Positions 1 through 14,000 of a stretch of DNA of 64,000 nt are shown here, piece by piece. Position 1 is the first letter of the stretch, and every line of letters begins with the position of its first letter. The notes beneath the pieces were generated by a model. It had not been told where the DNA came from. It saw only the letters and a program-made list of their open reading frames with translations, and did no database searches. The stretch covers positions 366,083 to 430,082 of the forward strand of contig SIJG01000081.1 of assembly GCA_023374025.1 (NCBI GenBank), given 5' to 3'. Made by a program: the position numbers and the translations under genes. Source of the stretch: Heterodera schachtii. Taxonomy: Eukaryota; Nematoda; Chromadorea; Rhabditida; Heteroderidae.

Positions 1-1
1 A

Positions 2-1459
2 AAGTTTGAGGCAAGTTTTGGCACGTACATTCCTTTTACAGTTTCTTCGTCGTCCTCAAATTGCCAACGTCGTCGACATCTTCCGCCGCCTCTTCCCCCA
101 CCCGCTGCCTTGGTCCCCTCTTCCTCCTCCTCGGCTTTGCCCTCTTCGTCCTCCTCATCGGTTTGCCATCACCACCCACAACAACCAAATGTAAGTAACG
201 GGTGTATCTTTTTGTAAATTTTCATTTTCCGCCGCTAACCATTCTTATTCTTATTGTCAGCAGTGTAGTTGCTGCTGTGTCAGTTCCTCCAACAACAGCA
301 ATTACGAGCCGTTGTCCGAATCTGATTTATCCGCTGAGGAATTGGCCGAACGGCTCATCCACCGGCGTTCATCCATCGACCATTTACTGCCCGAGTCGGA
401 CGACGACGCCGACGCTGGTGAACAGGAAAAAGGGAAGGATCGCAAGGAGGAAAAGAGAAAGACGGAGAGAAGAGACGCCCTTTTTGGAGATGTCAAAAAC
501 AGTAAACACGAAAAGGAGGAAGGAAAGGACAAAGGAAACGGAGGAGAAACCGAACAACAACAACAAAGGCAGACAATAACTCAAGAAGAAAAAACACCTT
601 CAAGTGCAGACGAACAACAGAAACAACAGATGATGGCAACCACAAATGGTAAGGATATCGGCACAACGGACCCCTAAATTCAGGGGCGTATCTAGAAAAA
701 ATTTTTCGGGGGGGGGGACCCAACCTGAAGACCTTTTTTTTTTGCTCTTGAACCAGTAAAAAAAGTTTTTGCCGCTGCTGGATAAAACGGCATTTTTTAC
801 GTTTTTTCACGAAAAATGACCCAATTTTGGCCGTTTTAAGGCAGAAAACTTGTAAAAAATAGTGGAAAATGGAGGTCCGGCGGTGCCGATAGGCGCCGCC
901 GGGAAATTTTTTCGAAAAGTTGTGTCCAATTTGTTACGAAAATTACTTATAAATTTTCGTTTGGGGGGGAATTGAAAATTTTTTTCATTATTCGCTGGAA
1001 AATTTTTTAAAATTTTCATTTCGGGGGGGGGGGTACGCCCTTGCCTAAATTACTCTAAGATTTCAAAATTTAACAAAATAGGCAATTTCAGTATGATCTG
1101 TTGAATTCTTTTCCGTTGGACTCCAAAACTCCTTACTTTTAATGATGAACTCATAATTCTTTTTAGTTGTACCAAATTTCATGAAACAGTCCTCTGACGA
1201 CCTGACCGAAGAAAAAATTCCGCTGGCAAGTCAATCGCACAGCCAACAACAGCCACCGTCAACAACAACAACGGCATCGTCATTTTCGCTGTCCTCGGCA
1301 GTGACGCCCTTTGTGCCTGCTGCTATTGCTTCAGCGTCAATTTATGCAGCGAATGGTGGTGAAAAGAGACGAGAAACGGAAGAAAAAAACGTTGACCAAA
1401 ATACCACTGTTGCCGAAGATGAGAATGAAGATGATGATGAAATGGAACAGGAACTGTAG
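2..1459 (+). CDS. 3' part of an unrecognised low-complexity, charged protein
   Basis: Three exons join in one frame: 2-190, 261-648 and 1167-1459 (TAG stop), using donors GTAAGT (191) and GTAAGG (649) and acceptors TTGTCAG and TTTTTAG; the phases (0, then 1) agree at both junctions. The visible product is about 289 residues, and its start lies before the window. It opens with FEASFGTYIPFTV, then Ser-, Pro- and His-rich runs, a cluster of four cysteines coded at 264-278, a short predicted helix (SAEELAERLIHRRSSIDHLL, about residues 82-101), a long Lys/Glu-rich stretch with Gln runs, a Thr/Ser-rich part and a very acidic C terminus (EDENEDDDEMEQEL). I do not recognise the family; a nuclear or regulatory protein would fit the composition, but nothing specific supports a function. 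The second intron was enlarged by a MITE (681-1043). Confidence 0.6.
681..1043. mobile_element. hAT-type MITE inside an intron, perfect 8-bp TSD
   Basis: The element starts CAGGGGCGTATC and ends GGTACGCCCTTG, giving imperfect terminal inverted repeats, and is flanked by the 8-bp duplication CCTAAATT (673-680 and 1044-1051). An 8-bp duplication with CAGGGGCG-like ends is typical of hAT elements. At 363 bp with no transposase it is non-autonomous. It carries the GC-rich palindromic core (tccggcggtgccgatag) that recurs in other elements of this window. Confidence 0.85.
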
Positions 1460-2035
1460 CACATACCATTTGATATTACCTATTTCTATATCCATATTTT
1501 TCAATATTTCACAATTTATGTTCATATTTCCATATTTGTCCATATTTTGGCATTTTATCCATATTTTATGTCCATATTTTGGCATTTTTCCAAAAAACCC
1601 TATTAGAACGCCCCCATGAGATAAATTGGCCTTTTAGACTACTAAAGACCGAAAAAATTTCCGAAAAGGACAATTTTTAGCAAAATTTTGTTGAGAAAAT
1701 TGATTAAATTTAAATTTCCTTAAAAATTGGTTAATTTATGTCAAAAATAAGCAAAAATGGAAAATTTTTCTCTAGAAATTGCTTTTTTTCTTTTAAAACT
1801 AGTTCTTATACCGTATTTACAAGGGAACCTCGCGAACTGTAACTCGGAAAGTGACTATAAATTTGGTACCATTCGATAGGCAGGAACGACTTCTATTGTG
1901 AATTTTTAATTTTACGTGCCTATAGCGAAAAACAAAAAAGTTATGGGACCTCAACGAAAATTTGGCCTAAGGGCCTATTTCCAGCTTTGTTCACTTTTTA
2001 TTAATTCTCCAACCTTTATATTTGATTGTTTTTTT
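1460..2035. other. Intergenic, no gene seen
   Basis: AT-rich DNA after the stop of the first gene. It contains runs of CCATATTT-like repeats (1490-1580) and, at 1824-1881, the left arm of a large inverted repeat described separately. No exon with coherent frame and splice signals was found. Confidence 0.6.
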
Positions 2036-2670
2036 TAGAGTGCAGCGGGACCGGGAATTTTGGGCAAAACCGGGACCGGGACCTGAGAAGCCGGGACCGG
2101 GACCTCGATTTTTTTCGGGACCGGAACCGGGACCAACCGGGAAATTTTAAAAATTCAAAAAATTAAAAAAAAAATCAAATTTTAATTATTTTTTTTCAAG
2201 TGAAAATAATACAAAATTATTTTTTTATTTTATTTTTATTTTATAAAACCCAAAATAAAGCAATTAAATTAATGAAAATTTTCAAATCAAATTTACTTCA
2301 ATTATTTCAAACAATTAATCATTTTTGGACCAAATGATCGAATATTAATAGAAATTCAGATTTGCTTTTAACATCACTTTTTTTCGGCGCGCTTTTTCAG
2401 AAAATTTTTGGGAAAGAAGGGGGGTCCGGCGGTGCCGATAGGCGCCGCCGGAGGAAATTTTGAAATTTGGGTGTAATTTGTTAAAAGATTTTCAACAAAA
2501 AAAGGTTGGGTTGGTTTTTTGGATTATTAAGCTCAATTGATAGGATTTTCATTTAAAAAATGATAAATATGTATCAATTTAAAAAAAAAACTATGAGGAA
2601 TCATATTTTCTCTATAGGAAACCCACGAGTATACAAAAAGAAAATTCAAAATAATTTAATTTCGTGGTGC

Positions 2671-3938
2671 GACATTTGAGGACTTGACATTTGAGGACCC
2701 GACATTTGAGGACCCGACTTTTGAGGACCCGACATTTGAGGATTTGACATTTGAGGACCCGACATTTGCGGATATTCCCGACATTTGAGGACCCGACTTT
2801 TGAGGACCCGACATTTGAGGATATACACAATTTCAAAAAAAATAAATGAAAATTTTATTTATATCATTATAAAAAAGAGAAAAAGCCTTTCCCGAGTCCA
2901 GGGAAGCAAATTATAAATTGTACCAAATGCTAGTAAGCCCTTATCAATCTTTGATTATTTTCGAAAGTTTCATAATTCAAAAACAATTTAAGATTAACTA
3001 CTTAATTAAATAGTACTTGTGTTTTGGTAATTCATGAAGATCCCCTTTTTTCTATTAACATGTGAATTATTGTTAGGACCACAAGTCCAAACAAGAATGA
3101 AATTATAATACTTTTTAATATCAGAGTCATCTGAAGAAAGGAGAGCGGATTGAATGAGTTAAACCAACTCAGAGGATAGTATTCGAGAAAGGAAAAAACA
3201 TACAGAGACAAGATTTGCTTATAGAACAGAGCCCGGAATTTTAAATCATATTTTTCTATGCGTTAGTTATGGCGAGAGAAGCCCAAAATATTTTCTCAGA
3301 ACATTTTCATTTAGGGCTACTTATAAAAAAATAAAACCGCCCGACCCTAAAAATGCATATTTTCTTGAAAAAATTTGCTCAAAATCTGTTAACAAATTGC
3401 ATTAGAATAATTTCATGAAAATCAATGAACTATTAACATTTTATTATATTTTTACTTTTTCAAAAATTTTCGATTTATGACGACTTCCAGTTTCCAGCAG
3501 GGCTTGTTTCGCTTTCACCTTTTTGGAGTGAAAGATTTTCACATCACTAATGAATGGCATTTTTTTGTGGGAAAGGCAAAAGTTCGTATATGTTTAAATA
3601 TATTTTAATTTACAAACTTTTTGTGTTAAATGCGATCCAAAATGATCAAAGATTGACAGGAGCTTCCCAGCTGGTATAATTTATATGGTATTCAATTGCT
3701 GTTAGTCTGAGTTGGCCCTTGGGAAAGGCTTTTTATCTTTTTTATAATGATTTAATTTCATTTATTTTTTTGAAATTGTGTATATCCTCAAATGTCGAGT
3801 CCTCAAAAATCGGGTCCTCAAATGTCGGGAATATCCGCAAATGTCGGGTCCTCAAATGTCAAATCCTCAAATGTCGGGTCCTCAAAAGTCGGGTCCTCAA
3901 ATGTCGGGTCCTCAAATGTCAAGTCCTCAAATGTCGGG
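2671..3938. repeat. Foldback with 15-bp minisatellite arms
   Basis: Left arm 2671-2820 consists of about ten copies of a 15-bp unit (gacatttgaggacccg with variants). The right arm (3785-3938) is the same series in reverse complement, including the same variant order (one copy reads tttgcggatattccc in both). The inverted match continues inward to about 2895 and 3715, leaving a loop of about 820 bp. The shared order of variants means the arms were copied as a whole or are kept alike by conversion. Confidence 0.8.
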
Positions 3939-3949
3939 TAGCCTTTAAT

Positions 3950-4020
3950 TTCTGTAGAGGGATTGAACCAGGGGAAAGAAGAAGGGAAAGTCAAGGAGAC
4001 TAGCCACTAGGCCATTTGCA
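3950..4020 (-). other. tRNA-like / SINE-head sequence
   Basis: On the minus strand the segment has a good polymerase III A box (TGGCCTAGTGGCTAG, 4001-4015) and B box (GGTTCAATCCC, 3959-3969) with tRNA-like spacing. I could not fold a full cloverleaf with a clear acceptor stem, so a tRNA pseudogene or the head of a tRNA-derived SINE is more likely than a working tRNA. It sits inside the hAT-like element. Confidence 0.5.
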
Positions 4021-4255
4021 CACTCAGTAGTATTACTTTTAAAACATATATTAATTATTTTTTTTATTTTTTCCTTTGACTCTAATTTTCATCACTAATT
4101 TTTCACTCATACCCCCATTCTTACCAGTGCTTGTTTTTCCCGGCTCCCGGTTGCCCTACCGGGACCGGGACCGGGACTTGAGCTTTTCAAAATCCGGAAC
4201 CGGGAGCTCGGATGACCGGGAATTCCCGGCCCGGTCCCGGTCCCGCTGCACTCTA

Positions 4256-5091
4256 GTTTTTTTTTACTTATTTTCATTAACTAAAACTTGTCATACATTT
4301 TTTTTATTCTAAAAAATTGTTTGGAAAATATTGATCATAGTCCCCAAACTCAAAAATGCTTAAAAACGGTCAGATTCGATGTAAAAATGTTCGAAATGGG
4401 TTGGAAAAATAGAATTAGGGGCGCGCTTGCCCTTTTTCAGGACGAAAAAGTGCCGGAATTGGAGTGCCAAACTCAGCTGGAACACAAGTGATCGCACTAT
4501 AAAAAGCACTCAAAAGACATTTAAAATAATTTTCCTAGAGTAATTTGTGGCACTGATCAGGAATATGACCTTTAAATTCCGAATCCCGAACCCGAATTCG
4601 GACAAAAATTCGAAATTTTAAATAAAAATTTTTGAACAAATTTGGTATCATTCGAAAGCTCTTAACGAGCTAAGTCTAAAAATCAGGGAATGAAGTCAAA
4701 CCAACGCATGTTATGTGTCCTCAAAGCCGTTAAAACTATTTTTAAACCAGTAGTCAGAAAATAGTAAAAGAACGTCAAATATAAAAGATTGAATTTAGCT
4801 TATTGCGCTAAAAAACCGCCGCACACTCGACTACGGCGGCCAGTAGGTGGGGTGAGACTACGGGCTACGGAAGAAGTCCGCGCGTGATCCGAATGGTACC
4901 AAATTTATACCAACTTTCCGAGTTACAGCTCGCGAGGTTTCCTTATTAGCCATTTTAGATGTGTTTTACTAGAATTTAATGAATTTGAAGAAATTTTTGA
5001 AAATTTAACCATATATTCCAGCCCCAACCCCGGCGCACACCGCTCAAAAGGGTACTGTAGGCTACCAAAAAAAGATGGGTGCCTATTGTAG
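4256..5091. other. Non-coding gap before the tandem array
   Basis: AT-rich DNA with fragments of the GATCA/GAATTC-type palindromic family (4551-4625) and the right arm of the 1824-4947 inverted repeat. A possible acceptor (TATTCCAG, about 5020) is followed by only a short open stretch. No gene is supported. Confidence 0.5.
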
Positions 5092-8000
5092 TTGCGTTTC
5101 TCAACCAAAGTGACATCTTCGTTTAAAGTGACAACTGCACTTTATTTTCATATTAGCCGTCAGATCCATACATTAGCGTCTGAACAGGTAAAGCCACACA
5201 TTCTCTACCATTATGAATTTTCAAAGCCTCTTTCCTTGACAATTCTTGGCCGTAAAATGCGTCAGAATTCACAACATTTGGACATCATAAGCATGTTCTG
5301 CTCTCCTTTTCAAATACATATTTGCGTTGTAAAATAATTCAGACACTGTACCTATTGGCAATTTGAACCATTCTTTTCTAGGAAGCAACCGGTTTGAAGG
5401 TGATAAAGCGGTTGCCATCGTATTTATAGAAAGTGGCTCCAATAACATCAGTTCTTTTAAAGTGACAACTGCACTTTATTTTCATATTAGCCGTCATATC
5501 CATACATTAGCGTCTGAACAGGTAAAGCCACACATTCTCTACCATTATGAATTTTCAAAGCCTCTTTCCTTGACAATTCTTGGCCGTAAAATGCGTCAGA
5601 ATTCACAACATTTGGCCATCATATGCATGTTCTGTTCTCCTTTTCAAATACGTGTTTGCGTTGTAAAATAATTCAGACACTGTACCCATTGGCAATTTGA
5701 ACCATTCTTTTCTAGGAAGAAACCGGTTTGAAGGTGATAAAGCGGTTGCCATCGTTTTTATAGAAAGTGGCCATAAAACCAGTGACATATTCCTTTAAAG
5801 TGACAACTGCACTTTATTTTCATATTAGCCGTCAGATCCATACATTAGCGTCTGAACAGGTAAAGCCACACATTCTCTACCATTATGAATTTTCAAAGCC
5901 TCTTTCCTTGACAATTCTTGGCCGTAAAATGCGTCAGAATTCACAACATTTGGCCATCATATGCATGTTCTGTTCTCCTTTTCAAATACGTGTTTGCGTT
6001 GTAAAATAATTCAGACACTGTACCCATTGGCAATTTGAACCATTCATTTCTAGGAAGAAACCGGTTTGAAGGTGATAAAGCGGTTTCCATCGTATTTATA
6101 GAAAGTGGCCAATAACATCAGTTCTTTTAAAGTGACAACTGCACTTTATTTTCATATTAGCCGTCAGATCCATACATTAGCGTCTGAACAGGTAAAGCCA
6201 CACATTCTCTACCATTATGAATTTTCAAAGCCTCTTTCCTTGACAATTCTTGGCCGTAAAATGCGTCAGAATTCACAACATTTGGCCATCATAAGCATGT
6301 TCTGCTCTCCTTTTCTACGGCGTGTTGGCGTTGTGAAATAAATCAGACACTGTACCTATTGGCAATTTGAACCATTCTTTTCTAGGAAGAAACCGGTTTG
6401 AAGGTGATAAAGCGGTTGCCATCGTATTTATAGAAAGTGGCCAATAACATCAGTTCGTTTAAAGTGACAACTGCACTTTATTTTCATATTAGCCGTCAGA
6501 TCCATACATTAGCGTCTGAACAGGTAAAGCCACACATTCTCTACCATTATGAATTTTCAAAGCCTCTTTCCTTGACAATTCTTGGCCGTAAAATGCGTCA
6601 GAATTCACAACATTTGGCCATCATAAGCATGTTCTGTTCTCCTTTTCAAATACGTGTTTGCGTTGTAAAATAATTCAGACACTGTACCCATTGGCAATTT
6701 GAACCATTCTTTTCTAGGAAGAAACCGGTTTGAAGGTGATAAAGCGGTTGCCATCGTATTTATAGAAAGTGGCTCCAATAACATCAGTTCGTTTAAAGTG
6801 ACAACTGCACTTTATTTTCATATTAGCCGTCAGATCCATACATTAGCGTCTGAACAGGTAAAGCCACACATTCTCTACCATTATGAATTTTCAAAGCCTC
6901 TTTCCTTGACAATTCTTGGCCGTAAAATGCGTCAGAATTCACAACATTTGGCCATCATATGCATGTTCTGTTCTCCTTTTCAAATACGTGTTTGCGTTGT
7001 AAAATAATTCAGACACTGTACCCATTGGCAATTTGAACCATTCTTTTCTAGGAAGAAACCGGTTTGAAGGTGATAAAGCGGTTGCCATCGTATTTATAGA
7101 AAGTGGCTCCAATACGATAACTTTAAAATATATAATGGATGTGTTTTTCTGTTTGCAGCTGCACCCTGTGGCTTTTGCTTTGGCCAATACATTATGTGAA
7201 CGTCGTTTTGCGTTTCTCAACCAAAGTGACATCTTCTTTTAAAGTGACAACTGCACTTTATTTTCATATTAGCCGTCAGATCCATACATTAGCGTCTGAA
7301 CAGGTAAAGCCACACATTCTCTACCATTATGAATTTTCAAAGCCTCTTTCCTTGACAATTCTTGGCCGTAAAATGCGTCAGAATTCACAACATTTGGCCA
7401 TCATATGCATGTTCTGTTCTCCTTTTCAAATACGTGTTTGCGTTGTAAAATAATTCAGACACTGTACCCATTGGCAATTTGAACCATTCTTTTCTAGGAA
7501 GAAACCGGTTTGAAGGTGATAAAGCGGTTGCCATCGTATTTATAGAAAGTGGCTCCAATAACATCAGTTCTTTTAAAGTGACAACTGCACTTTATTTTCA
7601 TATTAGCCGTCAGATCCATACATTAGCGTCTGAACAGGTAAAGCCACCCATTCTCTACCATTATGAATTTTCAAAGCCTCTTTCCTTGACAATTCTTGGC
7701 CGTAAAATGCGTCTGAATTTCACAACTTTTGCCATCACATGCAACTTGTGTTTTTCTTTTCTACGGCGTGTTGGCGTTGTGAAATAAATCAGATACTGTA
7801 TCCATTTGCAATTTGGACAACCCTTTTCTAGGAAGAAACCGGTTTGAAGGTGATAAAGCGGTTGCCATCGTCTTTATAGAAAGTGGCCATAAAATCAGTT
7901 CGTTTAAAGAGAGAACTGCACTTTATTCTCATATTAGCCGTCAGATCAATGAATTAGCTTCAAAACAGATAAAGCCACACATTCTCTATCATTATGAATT

Positions 8001-11000
8001 TTCAACGCCTCACTTACCGGCAATTCTTGGCCGTAAAATGCGTCTGAATTTCACAACTTTTGCCATCACATGCAACTTGTGTTTTTCTTTTCTACGGCGT
8101 GTTGGCGTTGTGAAATAAATCAGATACTGTATCCATTTGCAATTTGGACAACCCTTTTCTATGCAAAAAACTGGTTTTAGGGTCATACAGCGACCGCCAT
8201 CGCCTTTATAGAAAGTGGCCATAAAATCAGTTCGTTTAAAGAGAGAACTGCACTTTATTCTCATATTAGCCGTCAGATCCACGAATTAGCTTCAAAACAG
8301 GTAAAGCCACACATTCTCTGTCATTATGAATTTTCAACGCCTCCTTTCTGGGCAATTCTTGGCCGTAAAATGCGTCTGAATTCACGACATTTTGCCATCA
8401 CATGCAACTTGTGTTTTTCTTTTCTACGGCGTGTTGGCGTTGTGAAATAAATCAGATACTGTATCCATTTGCAATTTGAACCATTCTTTTCTAGGAAGAA
8501 ACCGGTTTGAAGGTGATAAAGCGGTTGCCATCGTATTTATAGAAAGTGGCCAATAACATCAGTTCGTTTAAAGTGACAACTGCACTTTATTTTCATATTA
8601 GCCGTCAGATCCATACATTAGCGTCTGAACAGGTAAAGCCACACATTCTATACCATTATGAATTTTCAAAGCCTCTTTCCTTGACAATTCTTGGCAGTAA
8701 AATGCGTCTGAATTCACAACATTTGGCCATCATATGCATGTTCTGTTCTCCTTTTCAAATACGTGTTTGCGTTGTAAAATAATTCAGACACTGTACCCAT
8801 TGGCAATTTGAACCATTCTTTTCTAGGAAGAAACCGGTTTGAAGGTGATAAAGCGGTTGCCATCGTATTTATAGAAAGTGGCCAATAACATCAGTTCTTT
8901 TAAAGTGACAACTGCACTTTATTTTCATATTAGCCGTCAGATCCATACATTAGCGTCTGAACAGGTAAAGCCACACATTCTCTACCATTATGAATTTTCA
9001 AAGCCTCTTTCCTTGACAATTCTTGGCCGTAAAATGCGTCTGAATTTACAACATTTGGCCATCATATGCATGTTCTGTTCTCCTTTTCAAATACGTGTTT
9101 GCGTTGTAAAATAATTCAGACACTGTACCCATTGGCAATTTGAACCATTCATTTTCTAGGAAGAAACCGGTTTGAAGGTGATAAAGCGGTTTCCATCGTA
9201 TTTATAGAAAGTGGCCAATAACATCAGTTCTTTTAAAGTGACAACTGCACTTTATTTTCATATTAGCCGTCAGATCCATACATTAGCGTCTGAACAGGTA
9301 AAGCCACACATTCTCTACCATTATGAATTTTCAAAGCCTCTTTCCTTGACAATTCTTGGCCGTAAAATGCGTCTGAATTTACAATATTTGGCCATCATAT
9401 GCATGTTCTGTTCTCCTTTTCAAATACGTGTTTGCGTTGTAAAATAATTCAGACACTGTACCTATTGGCAATTTGAACCATTCTTTTCTAGGAAGAAACC
9501 GGTTTGAAGGTGATAAAGCGGTTGCCATCGTTTTTATAGAAAGTGGCTCCAATACGATAACTTTAAAATATATAATGGATGTGTTTTTCTGTTTGCAACT
9601 GCACCCTGTGGCTTTTGCTTTGGCCAATACATTATGTGAACGTCGTTTTGCGTTTCTCAACCAAAGTGACATATTCCTTTAAAGTGACAACTGCACTTTA
9701 TTTTCATATTAGCCGTCAGATCCATACATTAGCGTCTGAACAGGTAAAGCCACACATTCTCTACCATTATGAATTTTCAAAGCCTCTTTCCTTGACAATT
9801 CTTGGCCGTAAAATGCGTCTGAATTTACAACATTTGGCCATCATATGCATGTTCTGTTCTCCTTTTCTACGGCGTGTTGGCGTTGTGAAATAAATCAGAT
9901 ACTGTATCCATTTGCAATTTGAACCATTCTTTTCTAGGAAGAAACCGGTTTGAAGGTGATAAAGCGGTTGCCATCGTATTTATAGAAAGTGGCTCCAATA
10001 ACATCTTCGTTTAAAGTGACAACTGCACTTTATTTTCATATTAGCCGTCAGATCCATACATTAGCGTCTGAACAGGTAAAGCCACACATTCTATACCATT
10101 ATGAATTTTCAAAGCCTCTTTCCTTGACAATTCTTGGCAGTAAAATGCGTCTGAATTCACAACATTTGGCCATCATATGCATGTTCTGTTCTCCTTTTCA
10201 AATACGTGTTTGCGTTGTAAAATAATTCAGACACTGTACCCATTGGCAATTTGAACCATTCTTTTCTAGGAAGAAACCGGTTTGAAGGTGATAAAGCGGT
10301 TGCCATCGTATTTATAGAAAGTGGCTCCAATAACATCTTCGTTTAAAGTGACAACTGCACTTTATTTTCATATTAGCCGTCAGATCCATACATTAGCGTC
10401 TGAACAGGTAAAGCCACACATTCTCTACCATTATGAATTTTCAAAGCCTCTTTCCTTGACAATTCTTGGCCGTAAAATGCGTCAGAATTCACAACATTTG
10501 GCCATCATATGCATGTTCTGTTCTCCTTTTCAAATACGTGTTTGCGTTGTAAAATAATTCAGACACTGTACCCATTGGCAATTTGAACCATTCTTTTCTA
10601 GGAAGAAACCGGTTTGAAGGTGATAAAGCGGTTGCCATCGTTTTTATAGAAAGTGGCCAATAACATCAGTTCGTTTAAAGTGACAACTGCACTTTATTTT
10701 CATATTAGCCGTCAGATCCATACATTAGCGTCTGAACAGGTAAAGCCACACATTCTCTACCATTATGAATTTTCAAAGCCTCTTTCCTTGACAATTCTTG
10801 GCCGTAAAATGCGTCAGAATTCACAACATTTGGCCATCATATGCATGTTCTGTTCTCCTTTTCAAATACATTTTTGCGTTGTAAAATAATTCAGACACTG
10901 TACCCATTGGCAATTTGAACCATTCTTTTCTAGGAAGAAACCGGTTTGAAGGTGATAAAGCGGTTGCCATCGTATTTATAGAAAGTGGCTCCAATACGAT

Positions 11001-14000
11001 AACTTTAAAATATATAATGGATGTGTTATTCTGTTTGCAGCTGCACCCTGTGGCTTTTGCTTTGGCCAATACATTATGTGAACGTCGTTTTGCGTTTCTC
11101 AACCAAAGTGACATCTTCGTTTAAAGTGACAACTGCACTTTATTTTCATATTAGCCGTCAGATCCATACATTAGCGTCTGAACAGGTAAAGCCACACATT
11201 CTCTACCATTATGAATTTTCAAAGCCTCTTTCCTTGACAATTCTTGGCAGTAAAATGCGTCTGAATTCACAACATTTGGCCATCATATGCATGTTCTGTT
11301 CTCCTTTTCAAATACATGTTTGCGTTGTAAAATAATTCAGACACTGTACCCATTGGCAATTTGAACCATTCTTTTCTAGGAAGAAACCGGTTTGAAGGTG
11401 ATAAAGCGGTTGCCATCGTATTTATAGAAAGTGGCTCCAATACGATAACTTTAAAATATATAATGGATGTGTTTTTCTGTTTGCAGCTGCACCCTGTGGC
11501 TTTTGCTTTGGCCAATACATTATGTGAACGTCGTTTTGCGTTTCTCAACCAAAGTGACATCTTCGTTTAAAGTGACAACTGCACTTTATTTTCATATTAG
11601 CCGTCAGATCCATACATTAGCGTCTGAACAGGTAAAGCCACACATTCTCTACCATTATGAATTTTCAAAGCCTCTTTCCTTGACAATTCTTGGCAGTAAA
11701 ATGCGTCTGAATTCACAACATTTGGCCATCATATGCATGTTCTGTTCTCCTTTTCAAATACATGTTTGCGTTGTAAAATAATTCAGACACTGTACCCATT
11801 GGCAATTTGAACCATTCTTTTCTAGGAAGAAACCGGTTTGAAGGTGATAAAGCGGTTGCCATCGTATTTATAGAAAGTGGCCAATAACATCAGTTCGTTT
11901 AAAGAGAGAACTGCACTTTATTCTCATATTAGCCGTCAGATCCATACATTAGCTTCAAAACAGATAAAGCCACACATTCTCTATCATTATGAATTTTAAA
12001 CGCCTCACTTACCGGCAATTCTTGGCCGTAAAATGCGTCTGAATTCACAACATTTGGCCATCATATGCATGTTCTATTCTCCTTTTCAAATACGTGTTTG
12101 CGTTGTAAAATAATCCAGATACTGTACCCATTGGGAATTTGAACCATTTTTTTCTAGGAAGAAACCGGTTTGAAGGTGATAAAGCGGTTGCCATCGTACT
12201 TATAGAAAGTGGCCATAAAATCAGTTCGTTTAAAGAGAGAACTGCACTTTATTCTCATATTAGCCGTCAGATCCACGAATTAGCTTCAAAACAGGTAAAG
12301 CCACACATTCTCTATCATTATGAATTTTCAACGCCTCACTTCCCGACAATTCTTGGCCGTAAAATGCGTCTGAATTCACGACATTTGGCCATCATATGCA
12401 TGTTCTATTCTCCTTTTCAAATACGTGTTTGCGTTGTAAAATAATCCAGATACTGTACCCATTGGGAATTTGAACCATTTTTTTCTAGGAAGAAACCGGT
12501 TTGAAGGTGATAAAGCGGTTGCCATCGTACTTATAGAAAGTGGCCATAAAATCAGTGCGTTTAAAGTGACAACTGCACTTTATTTTCGTATTTGCCGTCA
12601 GATCCATACATTAGCGTCTAAACAGGTAAAGCCACACATTCTCTACCATTATGAATTTTCAACGCCTCCTTTCTCGACAATTCTTGGCCGAAAAATGCGT
12701 CTGAATTCACGACATTTGGCCATCATATGCATGTTCTATTCTCCTTTTCAAATACGTGTTTGCGTTGTAAAATAATCCAGATACTGTACCCATTGGGAAT
12801 TTGAACCATTTTTTTCTAGGAAGAAACCGGTTTGAAGGTGATAAAGCGGTTGCCATCGTACTTATAGAAAGTGGCCATAAAATCAGTGCGTTTAAAGTGA
12901 CAACTGCACTTTATTTTCGTATTTGCCGTCAGATCCATACATTAGCGTCTAAACAGGTAAAGCCACACATTCTCTACCATTATGAATTTTCAACGCCTCC
13001 TTTCTCGACAATTCTTGGCCGAAAAATGCGTCTGAATTCACGACATTTGGCCATCATATGCATGTTCTATTCTCCTTTTCAAATACGTGTTTGCGTTGTA
13101 AAATAATCCAGATACTGTACCCATTGGGAATTTGAACCATTTTTTTCTAGGAAGAAACCGGTTTGAAGGTGATAAAGCGGTTGCCATCGTACTTATAGAA
13201 AGTGGCCATAAAATCAGTGCGTTTAAAGTGACAACTGCACTTTATTTTCGTATTTGCCGTCAGATCCATACATTAGCGTCTAAACAGGTAAAGCCACACA
13301 TTCTCTACCATTATGAATTTTCAACGCCTCCTTTCTCGACAATTCTTGGCCGAAAAATGCGTCTGAATTCACGACATTTGGCTATCATATGCATGTTCTA
13401 TTCTCCTTTTCAAATACGTGTTTGCGTTGTAAAATAATCCAGATACTGTACCCATTGGGAATTTGAACCATTTTTTTCTAGGAAGAAACCGGTTTGAAGG
13501 TGATAAAGCGGTTGCCATCGTACTTATAGAAAGTGGCCATAAAATCAGTGCGTTTAAAGTGACAACTGCACTTTATTTTCGTATTTGCCGTCAGATCCAT
13601 ACATTAGCGTCTAAACAGGTAAAGCCACACATTCTCTACCATTATGAATTTTCAACGCCTCCTTTCTGGGCAATTCTTGGCCGTAAAATGCGTCTGAATT
13701 CACGACATTTGGCCATCATATGCATGTTCTATTCTCCTTTTCAAATACGTGTTTGCGTTGTAAAATAATCCAGATACTGTACCCATTGGGAATTTGAACC
13801 ATTTTTTTCTAGGAAGAAACCGGTTTGAAGGTGATAAAGCGGTTGCCATCGTACTTATAGAAAGTGGCCATAAAATCAGTGCGTTTAAAGTGACAACTGC
13901 ACTTTATTTTCGTATTTGCCGTCAGATCCATACATTAGCGTCTAAACAGGTAAAGCCACACATTCTCTACCATTATGAATTTTCAACGCCTCCTTTCTCG

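Larger units (their letters stand above)
2036..4255. mobile_element. hAT-type element of 2.2 kb with GTTTTTTT target duplication
   Basis: Terminal inverted repeats TAGAGTGCAGCGGGACCGGG (2036 onward) and its reverse complement (ending 4255) are flanked by the same 8 bp, GTTTTTTT (2028-2035 and 4256-4263). Subterminal regions are rich in ccgggaccggg repeats. Inside are a second foldback structure (2671-3938) and a tRNA-like sequence (3950-4020), but no transposase reading frame, so it is non-autonomous. Confidence 0.75.
1824..4947. repeat. Large inverted repeat enclosing nested transposons
   Basis: The left arm (1824-1881) begins AAGGGAACCTCGCGAACTGT and the right arm (4890-4947) is its reverse complement with few changes; both continue through AACTCGGAAAG and TTTGGTACCATTCG. 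The arms are about 58 bp. No clear target duplication is visible, so the exact ends and the superfamily are not settled. The pair encloses the hAT-like element 2036-4255, so this looks like an older element that received a younger one. Confidence 0.55.
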
